A DNA stretch of 64,000 bases from Hypomesus transpacificus (Eukaryota; Chordata; Actinopteri; Osmeriformes; Osmeridae): the NCBI RefSeq assembly GCF_021917145.1, contig NW_025813796.1, positions 248,001 through 312,000 of the forward strand, in the 5' to 3' direction. Shown in pieces: positions 46,985 to 60,624 of the stretch (its first letter is position 1; each line of letters opens with the position of its first letter). The notes beneath the pieces were generated by a model that saw only the letters and a program-made list of their open reading frames with translations, was not told the origin of the DNA and made no database searches. The translations under genes were made by a program, and so were the position numbers.

Positions 46985-49818
46985 TACTTCTTTAAGTTGC
47001 TCTGGGCTGTTTTTTGAGAGACAGGGAGAGAGAGAGAGCGCCACATACTTGTAAATAGCACAGATGTGTGTGTGTGGGGGGGGGGGGTTGCTGTAGGACT
47101 GTGTATCTGGAGCAGAGGACAGTACTGTCTCTGTTTAATTTTTCCAGCTCCAGTTTTGATTGTGCGGTGCCCAGGAGAAAGGAAGCAATTAATGAATGTT
47201 AATGAAGTTCTAAGAAAAGAGAACTGGCACTTCTCTGACCTAGAGAGAAATCAACTTATCAGGGGCAAGGTTGCGGCTAACTTTGCTTCATCACATGAAA
47301 TAACTTTTTTAGTAAGTTTTTTTGGGGCCCTTGTGTCTGAGACGTCTGTCCCTACAATCAGGATGTACACAAGACCCTTTTATTAGTGTACTTTGAGTGC
47401 ATCCATTGTCCCAGGGTAAGTTCCTTTCCCCACCCAAAAAATAAAACAATCAAATATCTCTGTTGTCTGCAACAAGAGGAAGATATGGTTGGTGAGAAAA
47501 TGTTGATTTTTTTTCCCCTGACCTATTAGTATGGAAACATCACCCACATTAGAATCTGTGTGTTTATTGAGTGCACATACAACTAGTCTCAACTAAATAT
47601 AGCCCAACATATATGCCTCCTCAAATGAGTTGCATTGGGTTAATTGAATCCATGTCGTGGGCAGCTGCGAATAGTCTGCAAGGAAAAATAAAGCACATGT
47701 ATAGCCAGGGTATATAAATATGTCCAATTACTTTTCTGGGCCCCAACAGTTTATGGCTCTGAGTTATGCTGTTCTACGTAACCATCTGCACATACACAAA
47801 GCTTTAGATGAAAAGTACTGGTAGACTATTTGTAGACTGTGGCATTCAATGTTCTTCATAATGACATAATAATACACAGAACCTGATGGTTTGGTACTTC
47901 CCACTGTATCTTTTTATCTTAACTCGTACAGGTTTATTTTGGTACCTACTCCCTATCAGACAAATCTCCATGCTCATGTTTTATGAATTCGCCTGGCGAC
48001 GCCAGAGCAACTCAGACTGCAGTTGGCATGCAGAGGTATTTCCATACTCTGGTATTTTAACACGTTGTGCAGGATTCTGTTCTTCATCCGTGAGCATCGT
48101 GGCTCCGCTCCAGGTTAAATTGGTGTCATTAAGCCAGTCGATGTATTCATTTAGGCTGTGCGTGCCTCGGGACTGTCATGAATCAGGCAGGCTTTGACCC
48201 CTCCTCAGGCTGGGTAAGCAGTGGGGTCGATGCAGGCCTCTCTCCAGTCCATTACCAACCTAGCCCCAAGCTAACTATGTCGGGGGCTGCCATGATTGCG
48301 AGTGGAGCCCATAGTGATGTTGAGGTCGGCTGTGAGGTCGGCAGTGAACGCCTTCAAAATATGTTTATGCAAACTAATTTCGGCTCTTCGGAACTCCTAA
48401 ATTGTGTGATCTAGTTACTCAATGCAAGGGGAAGATTTTCCGTCAGTCTGATTGAATGTTTCAAATGTTTGTATCTGTAATTTGTTTCATGGTCCTACTC
48501 ATGTTGAGTTTGGCTTCTTTATTGGCATTTTTTTTCAATTTTCAGTAAAACATCCTAGTCATATCACAACATGCTGTTGTTGAGTTGACATGGTTGGTTC
48601 CTTGATTGGTCCAGCTGACCCTACTCTGATAGTGTGCTCTCATGGGCCTCGTGGCCCAGTTGCAGTTTCTCTCAGGCACGCTCTGTTTGCCACCCCCCTA
48701 CCCTCCCCAACACACAAATCCACACCGTATTAAACATTTACAGCACATACGTTCCTGCCTTCTGCCGCGAAAACCAGGCCAGGCTTATCGTCATCACTCT
48801 CTTTAACCAACTATCTGGAACCTTCCCTGCGTTTCTGTGTGCACTCTGATCTGTCTGTGCACAGGGATCTGTCCCCTCTTCTCTGTCCTTATGTCACTGT
48901 GTCATTCTGTGCTCCTCTCTCCTCACTGTGCTAACAGTGCCTTGCTGGTGGCACGTTAGACCGGCCATCATGCAAGACTGCTGAAATATTTAAATAACAG
49001 TGCATGACACAGTCTGTTGGAGCTGTGTGGTAAACCAAGCCATTTGTGACATTGAAATATGTTTGTATTGTGTTTCTTTACCATTTGAGATCATACAGCT
49101 GAATTTAAAATGATTAAAATGGTAAGAAATAAGATGTTAACAGGATAAGATTAAAGATTATTTATTTGTTTTCTAAAACATACCACTCCTTAACGGGTTA
49201 AAATATGTCTGGTTAAAATTGTAATTCCATTCATGAAAAGTCTTATTTAAATTCAGCGTGTAACGGGTCACACAATCATGGCATTGTAACATGTGTCAAA
49301 GAGCCATCTGGATGCAGAGGTTAGGTCTTTATTATATTGTAGTTTTCACGGTGTCAGTGCTGACAAAAGAGAAAGGGATCAAATCCATTTTCAAAAGACA
49401 TCTGCATGCGCCCATTACTTCATTGGACCAGCATAGTGAAACAATATCTTTAATCTCCTCGTGTTTTCACGCCTGCACAACCACAAGCTTTCTCCAGTAC
49501 AAGCACCAACACCTCCAAACAGCAGTTCACACGTGCACTGTTGTTCTCAGTGGGGGTCACAGCCACGGTATAATCCTGCTCTATATGTGATCTGCCACCG
49601 ATGTTGTTCCATCAGCAAAATTGCTCCAGGCATAGCTAGCCTGGGAACAGCCCAGGCACACGGGGCATGCTCCACTCCTGGCCCACGTGTCCATATGTCC
49701 CCACATGAGAGAACCCTGCAAACTGGACCCCTAAAAGAACGAGCCTCCGTGTTCGCCTAGACAGCCGTGGCTCCTGCCTGTCATCAGAATAGCATTGTCA
49801 CGATCCGAGAGACGGGGA
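46985..49818. other. Intergenic region between crkl and tbx16
   Basis: crkl and the minus-strand T-box gene converge here. No conserved protein was recognised in any frame. Minus-strand AATAAA sites at 49161-49166 and 49328-49333 could end the T-box transcript. Confidence 0.5.
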
Positions 49819-52800
49819 TTACCAACAAGTGTAGGAGAAGAGAGAGTACTGGCTCCACTCTGCCGAGTTGCCATGGTGATAGCTGTGTTGGGGGCCGGCG
49901 TGCTCTGCTGGGTTGAGTGGGTGGTGATGGTGGGGCAGGGAGGGCCTACGGTACTGGCCACCGTGTCCTTGTCCAGCCATGGTTTGGTCAGTCAGGTAGT
50001 GTCCATAGTGGGGGTATCCTAGGAGGCCAGGGCTGGGTCTGGATAGTCCAGGCACGTCCACACTGGGGCTGACCCTGTATTCGGGGCTGACCCTGTAATC
50101 GTGGCTGGGCGTGGCCTGGGTCAGGGGGCGGTGTTCCCTGATTGACACCGGTCGGGTGATGTCATCCCTGGGAACGGTGGCCACGTCGGGGGCATGGCAC
50201 TCGTAGCTCTGACGTCCTTTGCAGTCCTCCGCCACAGAGGAAGAGGGAGAAGGAAGTCGATAGTCCACAGATCTGTGAAGAAAGGACATACAGAGAGAGA
50301 GAGAGTTATTACTTTGTAGCATCAGGAGCCAATGTGAACATCTAAGTCATAATGGCATGACAGGATTTGCATCAAGCCATTCTGTTTAACACGGTTTGTA
50401 CCTTCCTGTGTGGATGATAGAGAGGCTGTGTCTGCGGAACCGTTGTGAACAAAACTGTAGTGTCAGGGTATATGTAGCACTTCCTCCCCAAAAACAGAAG
50501 TTGAGGTGTCAAAGAGAACACCCGTTTCAGTACTAGTATACAACTACAAACCTGTGTGAGAGGGTGAGCGTGAGACACATGTTAACCGTGTGCATGTCTA
50601 CGAGTGATGTGTCATTTGCATGTGTACCCGTCGCGCAACGGCACACGCTCATATTCATGTGCGTTCAACCTCGTCATTGTGTGTGTGAGGGTATATGTGA
50701 GGGCCCACCTGTAAGGCTGGTAGGGCATGGAGGAAGGAACCATCTGTTCCTCGGCGCTGTAGTCCAGTCCGTGAACGTCCGACGGTTCGGTGTGAAGACT
50801 CTGAGAATGAGGCATAAACCAAGCTGAGTCGTGCCCTTTGGAACACCCATCTTCTTCAGCTCCCAGGGTCAACTTGCCCTCCGCTTGCTCACAGTCAGTT
50901 ACCGCCCTCTGGAGGCCTAGAAAAGAAGTGGTCATACAGAACTTGATAGAGTGTGATGACATGAAATATCTTGACGTTTTAGATTTACGTGACATATCGT
51001 GTAGTTGAGTGGGATAGGTACCCGGAGGGCTTTTGTATTCGACCTCGTTGTCATATTTGGCTCTCTTTTTGTCTTTCTTGGGGCTCTTGGTTGTTCGACA
51101 CCTGAAGCAGACGTGTGAAACATGAATTTGTTGATTCCCCCAGTCTCGAAGCTCATCCCTCTCATATTCACATAATAGATTAGACGGTTTGAAAGGTTGG
51201 TGCTTACCTCTTGCTCTGCATATTGGTGCCATCCTCTCTGAAGCCTTTAGCAAAAGGGTTGTGGTCAATCTTCAGTTTCGTGATCTGCAAGTGGGCACAG
51301 AGAAGCAGTAGGGTTTAAAGATACAGGCAAGGAACAAATTAGGTTGTAGGCTTGTCTACAGTGTAATATTATAAAAAATACTGTGTTTTTGTGATTTGCC
51401 AGATAAAGGTGAATCAACTGACCTTCAGGTTCTGGTAGGCTGTGACTGCAGTGAAGGTCGTCTCTGGGAAAGAGAAGGTCTGGAAGTTTCCCCAGCGCAC
51501 CGTGTAGGGGCTGTCTGGTTGGATGACGTGGAATCTCGGGTAGTAGCGATGCATGGAGTGCAGGATGATCTGAGAGATGCAAAGAACACGGAACAAGCTC
51601 ACTCAACCACAAAGAAGCAATGAGAGATGTCTACTCTCAACACTTATGAAACGGGAGAGACCAGTAGGTCACCCACAAACTCAGTGTCAGTCGCCACAGC
51701 TGTTACGTTTCTCCACGGTGTGTTGTGCAAATCTCCACCTCACGCTTGCTTACATGGCCATGTTGGTCCAGGGTGTGGTTGGTGAGTTTGAGCTTGAGGA
51801 AGGAGACAGACTGCTTCATCCAGTGGCTTCCCAGGGCGGGAGAGTCGGGGTGCACGTATGTCCTGCAGGGGGGCAGGGGCTCCGCCTTGCAGCTCACCTC
51901 CCACTGCTCCTTGTTCCACTACAGAGAGACGGCAAACGGAGGGAGGAGAGTTAATGCGAATGTATACATGTCGGAGACACTTTTATCCAAGGTGTGGGAG
52001 TTACGGAGCAGGATGACGCTGGACTGGTTGGCCTTGACACATTCCAATTGTAGTTCCCACAAACAAGCACATTGGGGAAAACACATTTTCAAAATTGAAT
52101 TTGAAATTAACTTGAAATGTATGACATGCTGTCAGTGAACAAACAATGTAGAAAGTAAGTCAGTAAAAACATAGTTTACACCCCTCTATTTCCTTTCTCC
52201 CTCTTGCTAATGACTGAAGGGCAAATGGCCCAATACTCCAGCAATTGGCTGAGGGGAGGGCCAATGTGTTTATAGATGGAGGGTCGATTGCTCCCCATTC
52301 ACTTCGATTGGTGTGGGGGAGGTGGAGGAGAGATGATAATTGATTGGGCCTCCAGCCGAGTGTAGGAAAACAGGAAGTAATAATGGCCTTTGATATGCAG
52401 TGGCCTTTGAGAATGGTAGGTGAAGCAATGTCTGAAAGCTAGGTGCAGACGATTTTTTTTGCCAAAGCCATCCATATTCAAATCTAACCATTATGGTACA
52501 TTTTTGCAATTGGAATTATCCAAATCATGTCCTTTAGCAAAGTAACTTGTGGTTCAATGGCTGTGTGGCATGACAGTAGGTGCTGAAGAAGGGTGTGTTA
52601 GGCAAACCTTGTATCTAAAGTTGTCAGCCAGAATCATCTCTACCATGATGACATATTTCACATTGGGTTGTAGTCCAGACAGACTGATGTTGCAGTGGGG
52701 AAACATCCTCCTGATGAATACACACACACCACCATAAAGTTCTGGTCACAGGAATACAAAGCTAACATATAGCATATGACATCAGCTAACTATAGTGTGT

Positions 52801-53248
52801 TTGAGGTGATGAAGCTTGTATGCTTATGTTTATGACAACAAGCAGTGTATCTATTCTGCTGACTCATTATGATTGTTGGATCTTACCGGCCATGTTTGGT
52901 AATGATCATCTCAGTTCCCACACTGTGGAAGGACTTCCAGAGGTCAGAGTTCTCCAGGGTCATCCTGATGTTGCCTGGCTGGTGGACGTCTGAACCAGCT
53001 TGGGTCATGTTGTAGCTGAGCCTGAAATCTGAGTAGAGAGAGAGATACAAAGAAAGAACTGAATAAAAAGATGGAAAATGTGGACCAATAACCATTTTGT
53101 ACACTGTAAACAAGCCGACATGTAACATCATCATGGAACAGACTTCATCCTTCATTTAGTTTCGCAAAGTTGAACAAGCCAGACCCACAGTAACAGAGCC
53201 GCTGTCCATTTCTGGGCCAGAATCAAGCTTACCAGTAATATGCTGCAT
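49819..53248 (-). CDS. tbx16: T-box transcription factor, tbx16 (spadetail/VegT) type
   Basis: Tbx16 directs paraxial mesoderm formation and cell movement in fish gastrulae. Nine coding exons with matching phases: 53248-53233, 53028-52887, 52710-52608, 51918-51754, 51569-51423, 51284-51208, 51101-51022, 50916-50709 and 50272-49819. They give 463 residues. Exon 1 contributes only 16 nt (MQHIT plus one base), consistent with the short N-terminus of Tbx16. The T-box spans about residues 25-215. Motifs include [85 protein letters not shown] and [20 protein letters not shown] basic stretch [11 protein letters not shown] follows. The C-terminal region is rich in Pro, Tyr, His and Ser and ends [20 protein letters not shown] and LKLKLTN.LDQHGHI favour tbx16 over tbx6 or tbx6l. 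Family is certain; the paralog name is less so. Confidence 0.85.
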
Positions 53249-56200
53249 TCCTCGCCTGTGCCTGTTGAGGGGCCACCACACACAACTGATTCAAAAGAGG
53301 TGGCTGTGGTTAAAAGCTGATTTCTGATGCTTACAAGTCCAGGGCCTGAGTCAAACTGACTTGAAAAGAGTCAGTGTGTCTTGTTGAGTGGCTGATGGTC
53401 GTTCATGGATGCTGAAATTCTGAAGGTATACTGAATGTCTCTCAGGGCCTGATATTTATTCCCTATAGGAAGGGTATTTGGGGGGTAAAACTGGGTGTGG
53501 CCAGGATAAGACAACATGGGGGGGCATGAGTCTGGTGTCTAACCCTTTGAAGGTTTGGGCCATTTGGGTTGGAGGGGGGGGGGTTGTTGTGGCACACTGT
53601 GGAAGATGTCCCTTTGTTCTTTTGGAATGACTGCAGACAAGCTTTCAACATGCTTGCAAACCAACAAGTTCTGAGAGTGTGCTTTTTTTCTCTCGCTAAC
53701 ATTTCAAAGTTACACTCCAACACAAGCCTATCAGACACACTTCTTACAACAGTACAGCTATTCGACTAAAATGACAATGCTCCACCAACCTACCAAGGCG
53801 AAGTACAGTCATGGCTGGAGGCATACTCTGGTGGTGCCTGTTTGTGTATTGGGTGGGGTGTGGGGTTGGGGGTTGTGGACTCGGGTCTAGCCTTGACAAT
53901 GGGAGGCACTTGTGGTTAATCCTATGAGGCTGTTGCCCCCTGCAGGCCTAAGTACCCGGGGAGGAGAGGTCTCGCATGGTGGGGACCCGGGGGTTTTCAG
54001 CAGCCTGGATGGGATGAGGGGAGGGCTGGACGTCTCGGGAGGACGTTTCCAGGGCTTGTGATGTGGGACTGGTCCTCTGCAGGCTGTTCGGATCCCTGAT
54101 CTGAGCCGGGGTCACCCCTCCCTGGTCGAGGGGGCCATTCGCATGCTAAGCAGCCATGGAGCAGGGCTGGAGAGACGTTCACACAAGCCCATCACATCCT
54201 CTCTGATGTCAGGCCCTGTCAGACTAACCTGTCTGTAAGCCACGCTAGGGTTGGGTCTGCTCTTTGAACTTTACCGGTTGTACTTTTCATATGCTTTCCT
54301 GACTATGTGTCTTCATAGACTGTGGAAATGAATGAAAACGGGCAGCAGGGTAAAGGTGTTCTTTGTTCCTTTTGTATACTAAATGTTCTCAAAAAGACAA
54401 TAGAAAGTCAGGCTATTGTAGTATGTGGTATCTTTGGTTATTGGCTGTTGTTTCTGTAGGAACAGAATACACTCCATGCTAAATAGAATCACACAAAGAC
54501 ATGCATCTTTCCAAAAATGTACGACTCACTTTGTGTGTAAAGTGAAAGTTTGTGTGTGTTCCTGTAGAGTCAACCTGCACTTGTTAAACACGGGTTACTT
54601 GGAATTCTCTCTCCCGACTCCGCTACAAGGACTAACATGTCTAAACCCCACCTAACTACCTACTTCAACCTCAACCCAGAAGCAGGAATGTAATTGGGTG
54701 CTGTGAGGTGAGGTCATTGCAACCAATGTTACTCTACAGACCAGCTCATATTTCTTCATTTTCGTGATGGGAAAATAACTGTCTAACTGTCAGTTAGACA
54801 ATAACATCTAACTGATAATTGATGTGGTGTAGCTACAGTTTAATTCTCGGCAACTTTTATATTGCAAAATAAATGTGTTTGTGATTTTCATTGCGTTTGT
54901 CACCCTGTTGAAATGAACCAGATATCAGTAGCTCATTTCCCTTTGCAGTCGAAATCTCTAGAGGAAGATCTCTCTTCTGGTTGCATAGCAACCTATGACT
55001 CTCCGCTGACTGTTGGTGTGCGGTGTGTGACTGTGTGTTTCACACGGTGTACAACAACATGGGGATCCTCATAGACACATCAACTTGCTAATTAGAATAA
55101 GCAGTAGCTATGGAGATGATTAAAACTGTTCGGTTGGAAAGAAATACTGGACTGCTTCATGTAAAACAGCATACAAGGTAAAAAGTACAAACTATTTATA
55201 TATTTTGGAGAAGGTTCAGATTTAACATTGGCAACTGAAAAGGATAGGTTTGTAAAACATATTGTGATAGATGAGGCGAAACACTTTTATAATGGATTGG
55301 AAACCGTGGTAAGTTGCCTTTGTTTTGACTGCCCCTCCAACAAGTACTATTGACATTGTGTGGTGATGTCTGCCTTCACCACTAGAGAATGCTCTTACCA
55401 TTTAAATTTGATTTCAGACAATGCCCCTCATTGACTGTAGATGTCGTAGTTGTTAAGACTTATAATGAGTCATCAAAAGTAGATTATGCCAAAAGCATCA
55501 CTTTGTATTATCAAACTAAACATCAAACTACAACTATAGACACACGTAGGCTGCTGTGACTGTGTGTGTTCACGTTCAGTGGTCATATGGGGGTCTCACC
55601 TTCTTATTTTACCAACAATAAAAGCGATTGCATTTTGCTTAAAGAGTGCTGTTGTTAACCAAATGATGAGATCCTCAACCATGGATCTCCCCTTGGTCCT
55701 AAGCATGCCACACACACACACACACTTGTCCTTTCGTCAGTCTGAGCCGGTGGCCCTGTCCCATGGCCCCGTGCCAGCCCCGGCACGGTGTCGATACGTC
55801 CCGCCTGCGAGAGTGACGGAGAAGGATGGAGAGAGGGAGAGAGATGAGTGTCTCTCGCTCCCCGGGAGCCCTGCCAAACAGAACCCACTGACCTCCCCTC
55901 CCTCCCTCCCTCCCTCCCTCCCTCCCTTCCTCCCTCCCTCCCTCCCTCCCTCCCTCCCTCCCTCCCTCCCTCCCTCCCTCCCTCCCTCCCTCCCTCCCTC
56001 CCCCCCTCCCTCCCTCCCTCCCTCCCTCCCTCCCTCCCTCCCTCCCTCCCTCCCTCCCTCCCTCCCTCCCTCCCTCCCCTCCCTCCCTCCACAGCTCTGT
56101 CCTCAGGGTAAGATGACACCGCATCCCCCTCGCCGTGCAGGGGCAGCAGCCGGAAGGTTGAGCAGGCGAGGTCAAAACCCCCCAGGAAGGGTTGAGGGTG

Positions 56201-56308
56201 ATACGGGGTAACAGAGGGGACATATAGAGCCAAAAGGAGGAAAGGAGAAATGACCGGCACCAAAAGTGCTGAAAGAGACGCGGACGAAAGGTTGTACAAA
56301 AACGGTAC
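53249..56308. other. Spacer upstream of tbx16 and downstream of pgam2
   Basis: It should contain the tbx16 promoter and 5' UTR at its left end. A GC-rich patch at about 53,940-54,180 and a long (CCCT)n tract at about 55,896-56,088 stand out. No protein family is recognisable. Confidence 0.5.
55896..56088. repeat. (CCCT)n polypyrimidine microsatellite
   Basis: About 190 bp of nearly pure CCCT repeats with a few interruptions. The long ORFs on both strands here are translations of the repeat. Confidence 0.95.
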
Positions 56309-56314
56309 TTTATT
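56309..56314 (-). terminator. Polyadenylation signal of pgam2
   Basis: Minus-strand AATAAA about 290 nt after the pgam2 stop codon. Confidence 0.6.
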
Positions 56315-56600
56315 GGTTGTGTCAGAGTGGGGGGGTGCCCTCAACGCAGGGCTCAGCGAATGCTCCGTAGGCCTGTGCTTCTCGCCGTGTGTGTGTGTGT
56401 GTGTGTGTGGAAGAGGCAGGGCAGGCTGTGTGAGGTGACTGGAACAACAATCAGACCCAATCAGGCCTTCTTTCAAAGCAAGCGCCGGTCCAGCGAAGGA
56501 CTGGACCGGACTGCGGGGTGAGGGCAGGGGTGGATGTCAGTCGTCGGTGATCAAGGGGAAACAGTCACTTTCTCCTTTCGGAACCTTCCGGGGGACAGCC

Positions 56601-58356
56601 TTACTTCTTGGCCTTGCCCTGGGCGGCCACAGCCTCCATGGCCTTGCGCACGGTCTCCTCGTCACCCAGGAAGCGCATGGGGCCCACGGGCTTCAGGTCC
56701 GCGTCCAGCTCGTACACGATGGGGATGCCGGTGGGCAGGTTCAGCTCCATGATGGCGGCGTCAGACATGCCTAAGAGGAGAAGCGGATGAACGGACAGGT
56801 CAGACAGATGTCCAAATACGCCCCTGTACCAGGGCAAGGTTCTTATTGAGACAGCTCACTGACATGACCAGTGAGTGAACGGTTACTGTGTGGATGCTTG
56901 TGAATGTATTCATACATGCCCGTTCAACATGGGCAAGCGTGCAGTCGTCCGAAGGGTCACATCCACACTTCTATTTCATTTGGGCCACTTGATATGGTCT
57001 TCCTCTCAGCTTTTCGACAGCCCTGACTTGTCCCTGAAACCCTGTCTGCACCAGCCCTGTATCCCTGCTCCGACACTCCTGGAGAATGTACGACCTTTAG
57101 TGCCGAAAGGTCGTGGCCGTAACGAGACCCGACTGTATGGCCTTTACCACTGTCTGTGTGTTAGAGCCAGGGCTATTTATAGACCCTCTGTCATCTGGGA
57201 ATGTGAGTGTGTGTGGGACTTAAATGTATTGCGTTTATGTCATTCGATGCATTATTGTTCTGTAGACTGATTATTAAAAGTTTGTTTTACATGTAGGACG
57301 TGACCTCTGACCTTTTGCTTGCACGCTCCGCCATTTCCAAATGAACCCAGCCCCCCAGCCCCTCTGGTAATCGAACCATGACAATCTCCAGTATTCGATT
57401 TTCCCTCTCTTAATCTACTCTATACCCCCACAAACAACCCACAATATTCACCTTCTAAATGCTTGACGATGCCGCGGAGGCTGTTGCCGTGGGCAGCGAT
57501 GATGACGTTCTTGCCGGCCTTGATCTCGGGCGCGATGACGTCGTTCCAGTAAGGCAGAGCGCGGGCGATGGTGTCCTTCAGACTCTCGCACGTCGGCAGC
57601 TCACCTGCCTTCAGGTTCTTGTAGCGCCTCGACTGGTGAGAGAGCGGGGTAAAGAAGGCATGTAGGCATTTACTCTGCTTGTTTCCGACCAGTTTGATCG
57701 ATCTCACGCATCGAGTTGTTCAACACAACCTTTTTCACGTCATCTGCATCCAGCACGGATTCAAAACAAACGCCTTGGGCATTGGACTGTATCATAATAT
57801 TTTCCTGCCGTCTTTCTCGACTTCAAGTCGCACCCACGCATTATTATCCGTAATCACATCCGCACAGTCACGCAAAGGCCGCTTGACGGATCTGTCACGA
57901 ATCCCGTGCCCCCCCCTCGCAGAAGCCCTCCCTCCTCACCTCGCTGATGATCTTGTGGTAGGCGTGGTCCTTGTCCATGGGGGGCGGCGGCGTGTCGAAG
58001 GAGCGCCGCCAGATCTTCACCTGCTCCTCGCCGTGCTTCTCCGCCGTCTCCGCCTTGTTCAGCCCCGTCAGGCCGCCGTAGTGGCGCTCGTTCAGCCGCC
58101 ACGTGCGCTTCACGGGCAGCCACATCTGGTCCGTGATCTCCATGATGGTCCACAGGGTCTTGACGGCCCTCTTCAGGACGGACGTGTGGCACACGTCGAA
58201 CTTCATGCCGGCGTCCTTGATGGCCTGGGCGCCGCGCCGCGCCTCCTCCACGCCCTTCTCGCTGAGGTCGGCGTCGAACCACCCGCAGAAGCGGTTCTCC
58301 TGGTTCCAGGCACTCTCGCCGTGGCGCACAATCACCAGACGATGGGCGGCGGTCAT
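56601..58356 (-). CDS. pgam2: Phosphoglycerate mutase 2 (muscle type)
   Basis: The enzyme interconverts 3- and 2-phosphoglycerate in glycolysis through a phosphohistidine and 2,3-bisphosphoglycerate, as a cytosolic dimer. Three coding exons (58356-57940, 57632-57452, 56770-56601) join in frame to 255 residues, close to the 253-254 of vertebrate PGAMs. The catalytic His lies in [14 protein letters not shown] (His12), the acid Glu at about 90 in [13 protein letters not shown], and the second His at about 187 in [27 protein letters not shown] and [11 protein letters not shown] resemble PGAM2 rather than PGAM1. The C-terminus keeps the regulatory [20 protein letters not shown] tail. The three-exon layout is that of PGAM2. 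A TATA box lies about 130 bp upstream of the ATG. Confidence 0.93.
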
Positions 58357-58484
58357 GTTTGGAGGTTTTTCCCAGACGCTTAGAGATCCCCGATAATCCA
58401 AACCACGAGGCTCTGCTCTCCCTTGTGAAACGCACACACACTGTCTCTGACCGACAGTGAACCCCAAGCAGACAGGCCGCAGTC

Positions 58485-58492
58485 TTTTTATA
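58485..58492 (-). promoter_or_regulatory. TATA box of pgam2
   Basis: TATAAAAA on the minus strand, about 130 nt upstream of the pgam2 ATG. The wider CTATAAAAAG also resembles an MEF2 site, plausible for a muscle gene but not proven. Confidence 0.65.
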
Positions 58493-58499
58493 GCATGCT

Positions 58500-60300
58500 G
58501 GAATGTGGACCCCACAGAACAGACAGGCCTTCACTGGGCTTAACCAATAAGGAGGTTTCACCTTCTGACTGACGTTGGGGTTGAGCCAATAGGCTTGAAC
58601 CTTCTGTGGAGCAGAGGGGTGGGTCCCAGCTAGGAAGGCCAAAGGTCAGGGATTGGGCCAAAATAGCAACATGACTTTTAAACTGAGAGCTGTGGAATAC
58701 AAGTGTAAAGATCAGAGTTTGCTGCTGTGGTACTGGAGAAGGTCTGAAGGAGTCAACCTCACCATGAAATACAGTTTAAACATCATTAACCTTCATCCAT
58801 TACTTGTACACGGATTACATTTCATACAGTACAACCCACTCAGGGATGACAACCAAGACAAAACCATTCTATCAACCTATCCTCAACATCCCCCCGAACA
58901 CATTCACCTGCTTCAGACGATATTTGCCCTGCAGTATGTTGTTGCTATTGGCATTTCAGCCAGTGTAGCGTTGGTAAAGTGTGAGGCAAATAAAACATTC
59001 TAGAATAACCACTGAAAATACCGGCTGCTGTCTAGATAAATCCTCCGACATCGGAGACCAGTTCAGGTGCATTTGCTGACGCTAAATCGGACTCAAAAAG
59101 CCAAATCCGAGCCCAAACTTCAAACGCCAATCACAATTTGAGCCTCATGGCCAAATGAGGTATTACAAGTAATACCACATATCTAAATACAATGTGACTG
59201 GGTGTCTGGGCAGGTAGCCAGGCCGGCTTTCACATACGGAAGCCTAATTCCTCTGAAGAGTTCAGGTTCTTGCACTGCAGAGGGACAGAGAACCCTCCGA
59301 GTGGAGGGCGAGGCCAGGCTGCAGCAGAGGAGCTGAGCTGGAGAGAAGCGTCCGGGGGAGGGAAGACAGAGGGGCGTCATTTGGAAGTGTTTGAAAGGGA
59401 GGGTGGGAGTCAGAAGGAGAGGGGTATCGGGTGTGTGTGTCGGGGGGGAGGGGGTGCTGAGTGAACACAGCTGTAGGTGTGAGTCAGCAGCTCCACTAAG
59501 ACAAGCTCCCCCCCCCCCCACCTTTCCTATCCGCCCATGCTCTAGCCTGGAAAGGTGAGAGTACTGTTTGCCTTGTTCAGGAATTGACGTGACATGTAAA
59601 AAAAAAAAAAAAAAAAACGCCAGCATCTCTCTAAACCTGAAGGGACAGATTACATGCAGACTGGACGAACTGGACGAAGTCTTTAGAAAAAGGTGAAACT
59701 GTCGAAATCACACAAACTACCTATCTTGAATAAAGTAATGCATAAAAAAGAATAGATAAATGCATAGATACACTAAATAGATGCATTAACCGACTGATGT
59801 CCAGTCCCACATATTGCTGACTATGTCACAGTATCCTTTACTGATACCTTTAATTGAAAATGGCAGTAGCTGCCATACTTACCAAGTGAATATGTAGTGA
59901 CCCATCAAATCTGATAACCTAACCTGCGTTTGTTTTTGAAATCACTGCAGGGCTTTTAAGGTCATACACGCAGTTTTCTGAATGGCCAGCAGGGGATGTG
60001 CTGTGTCATTGTACAGAGAACTGTATGTGTGAGTGTTACAGCATAACCAGGACACCCCCAGTCAGGAGACGACTGCAGACTCTTGGACTAAATGAGTCCG
60101 TGCTACAGTATGTTATGAACCGATCTGCTCGTTGCAAATTAGTCGAAAAAAGAAATGCCTCTCATTCTCATCGTAGGTCAAGGTCGCTCTTGTTGACCAA
60201 AAAAAGAACAAGGCAAAGAGCTTCACACCTCACTGAAACTCCTGTTGTTCAATATAGCTGTATCCTCTGTAAATCTGCATCCATAGCTTTACCTCTTTTC
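58500..60300. other. Spacer between pgam2 and the neurofilament gene
   Basis: The two genes are divergent. No coding sequence was recognised. The plus-strand ORF that starts at 59,998 is only an upstream extension of the nefl frame through a (CT)n repeat and the promoter. Confidence 0.5.
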
Positions 60301-60313
60301 TTCGCCCTACTTT

Positions 60314-60430
<117 letters not shown>

Positions 60431-60510
60431 CCTCGCTGTGTTGCAGTGTAAGCCTATCAAACCCGCATAGCCACAGAGTTTGCCTGCGTCAGAGAGCCGA
60501 TCCCTCCTGC

Positions 60511-60518
60511 TATATAAG
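60511..60518 (+). promoter_or_regulatory. TATA box of nefl
   Basis: TATATAAG about 110 bp upstream of the nefl ATG, suitably placed for a core promoter with a short 5' UTR. Confidence 0.7.
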
Positions 60519-60624
60519 CTGGTACCACTGCAGCAGAAGCTTCAGTCTGGGCTTGCACCTGAGCCCCTCACACACCCCGTCAGGCACCGAGGGAGAGGAC
60601 CCGGCCCCCCCCGGCACAGCAGCC

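Noticed and set aside
55564-56476. Long ORFs on both strands (Leu-Pro-Pro-Ser and Gly-Arg-Glu repeats)
   Set aside because: Translations of the (CCCT)n tract, with no start context or homology.
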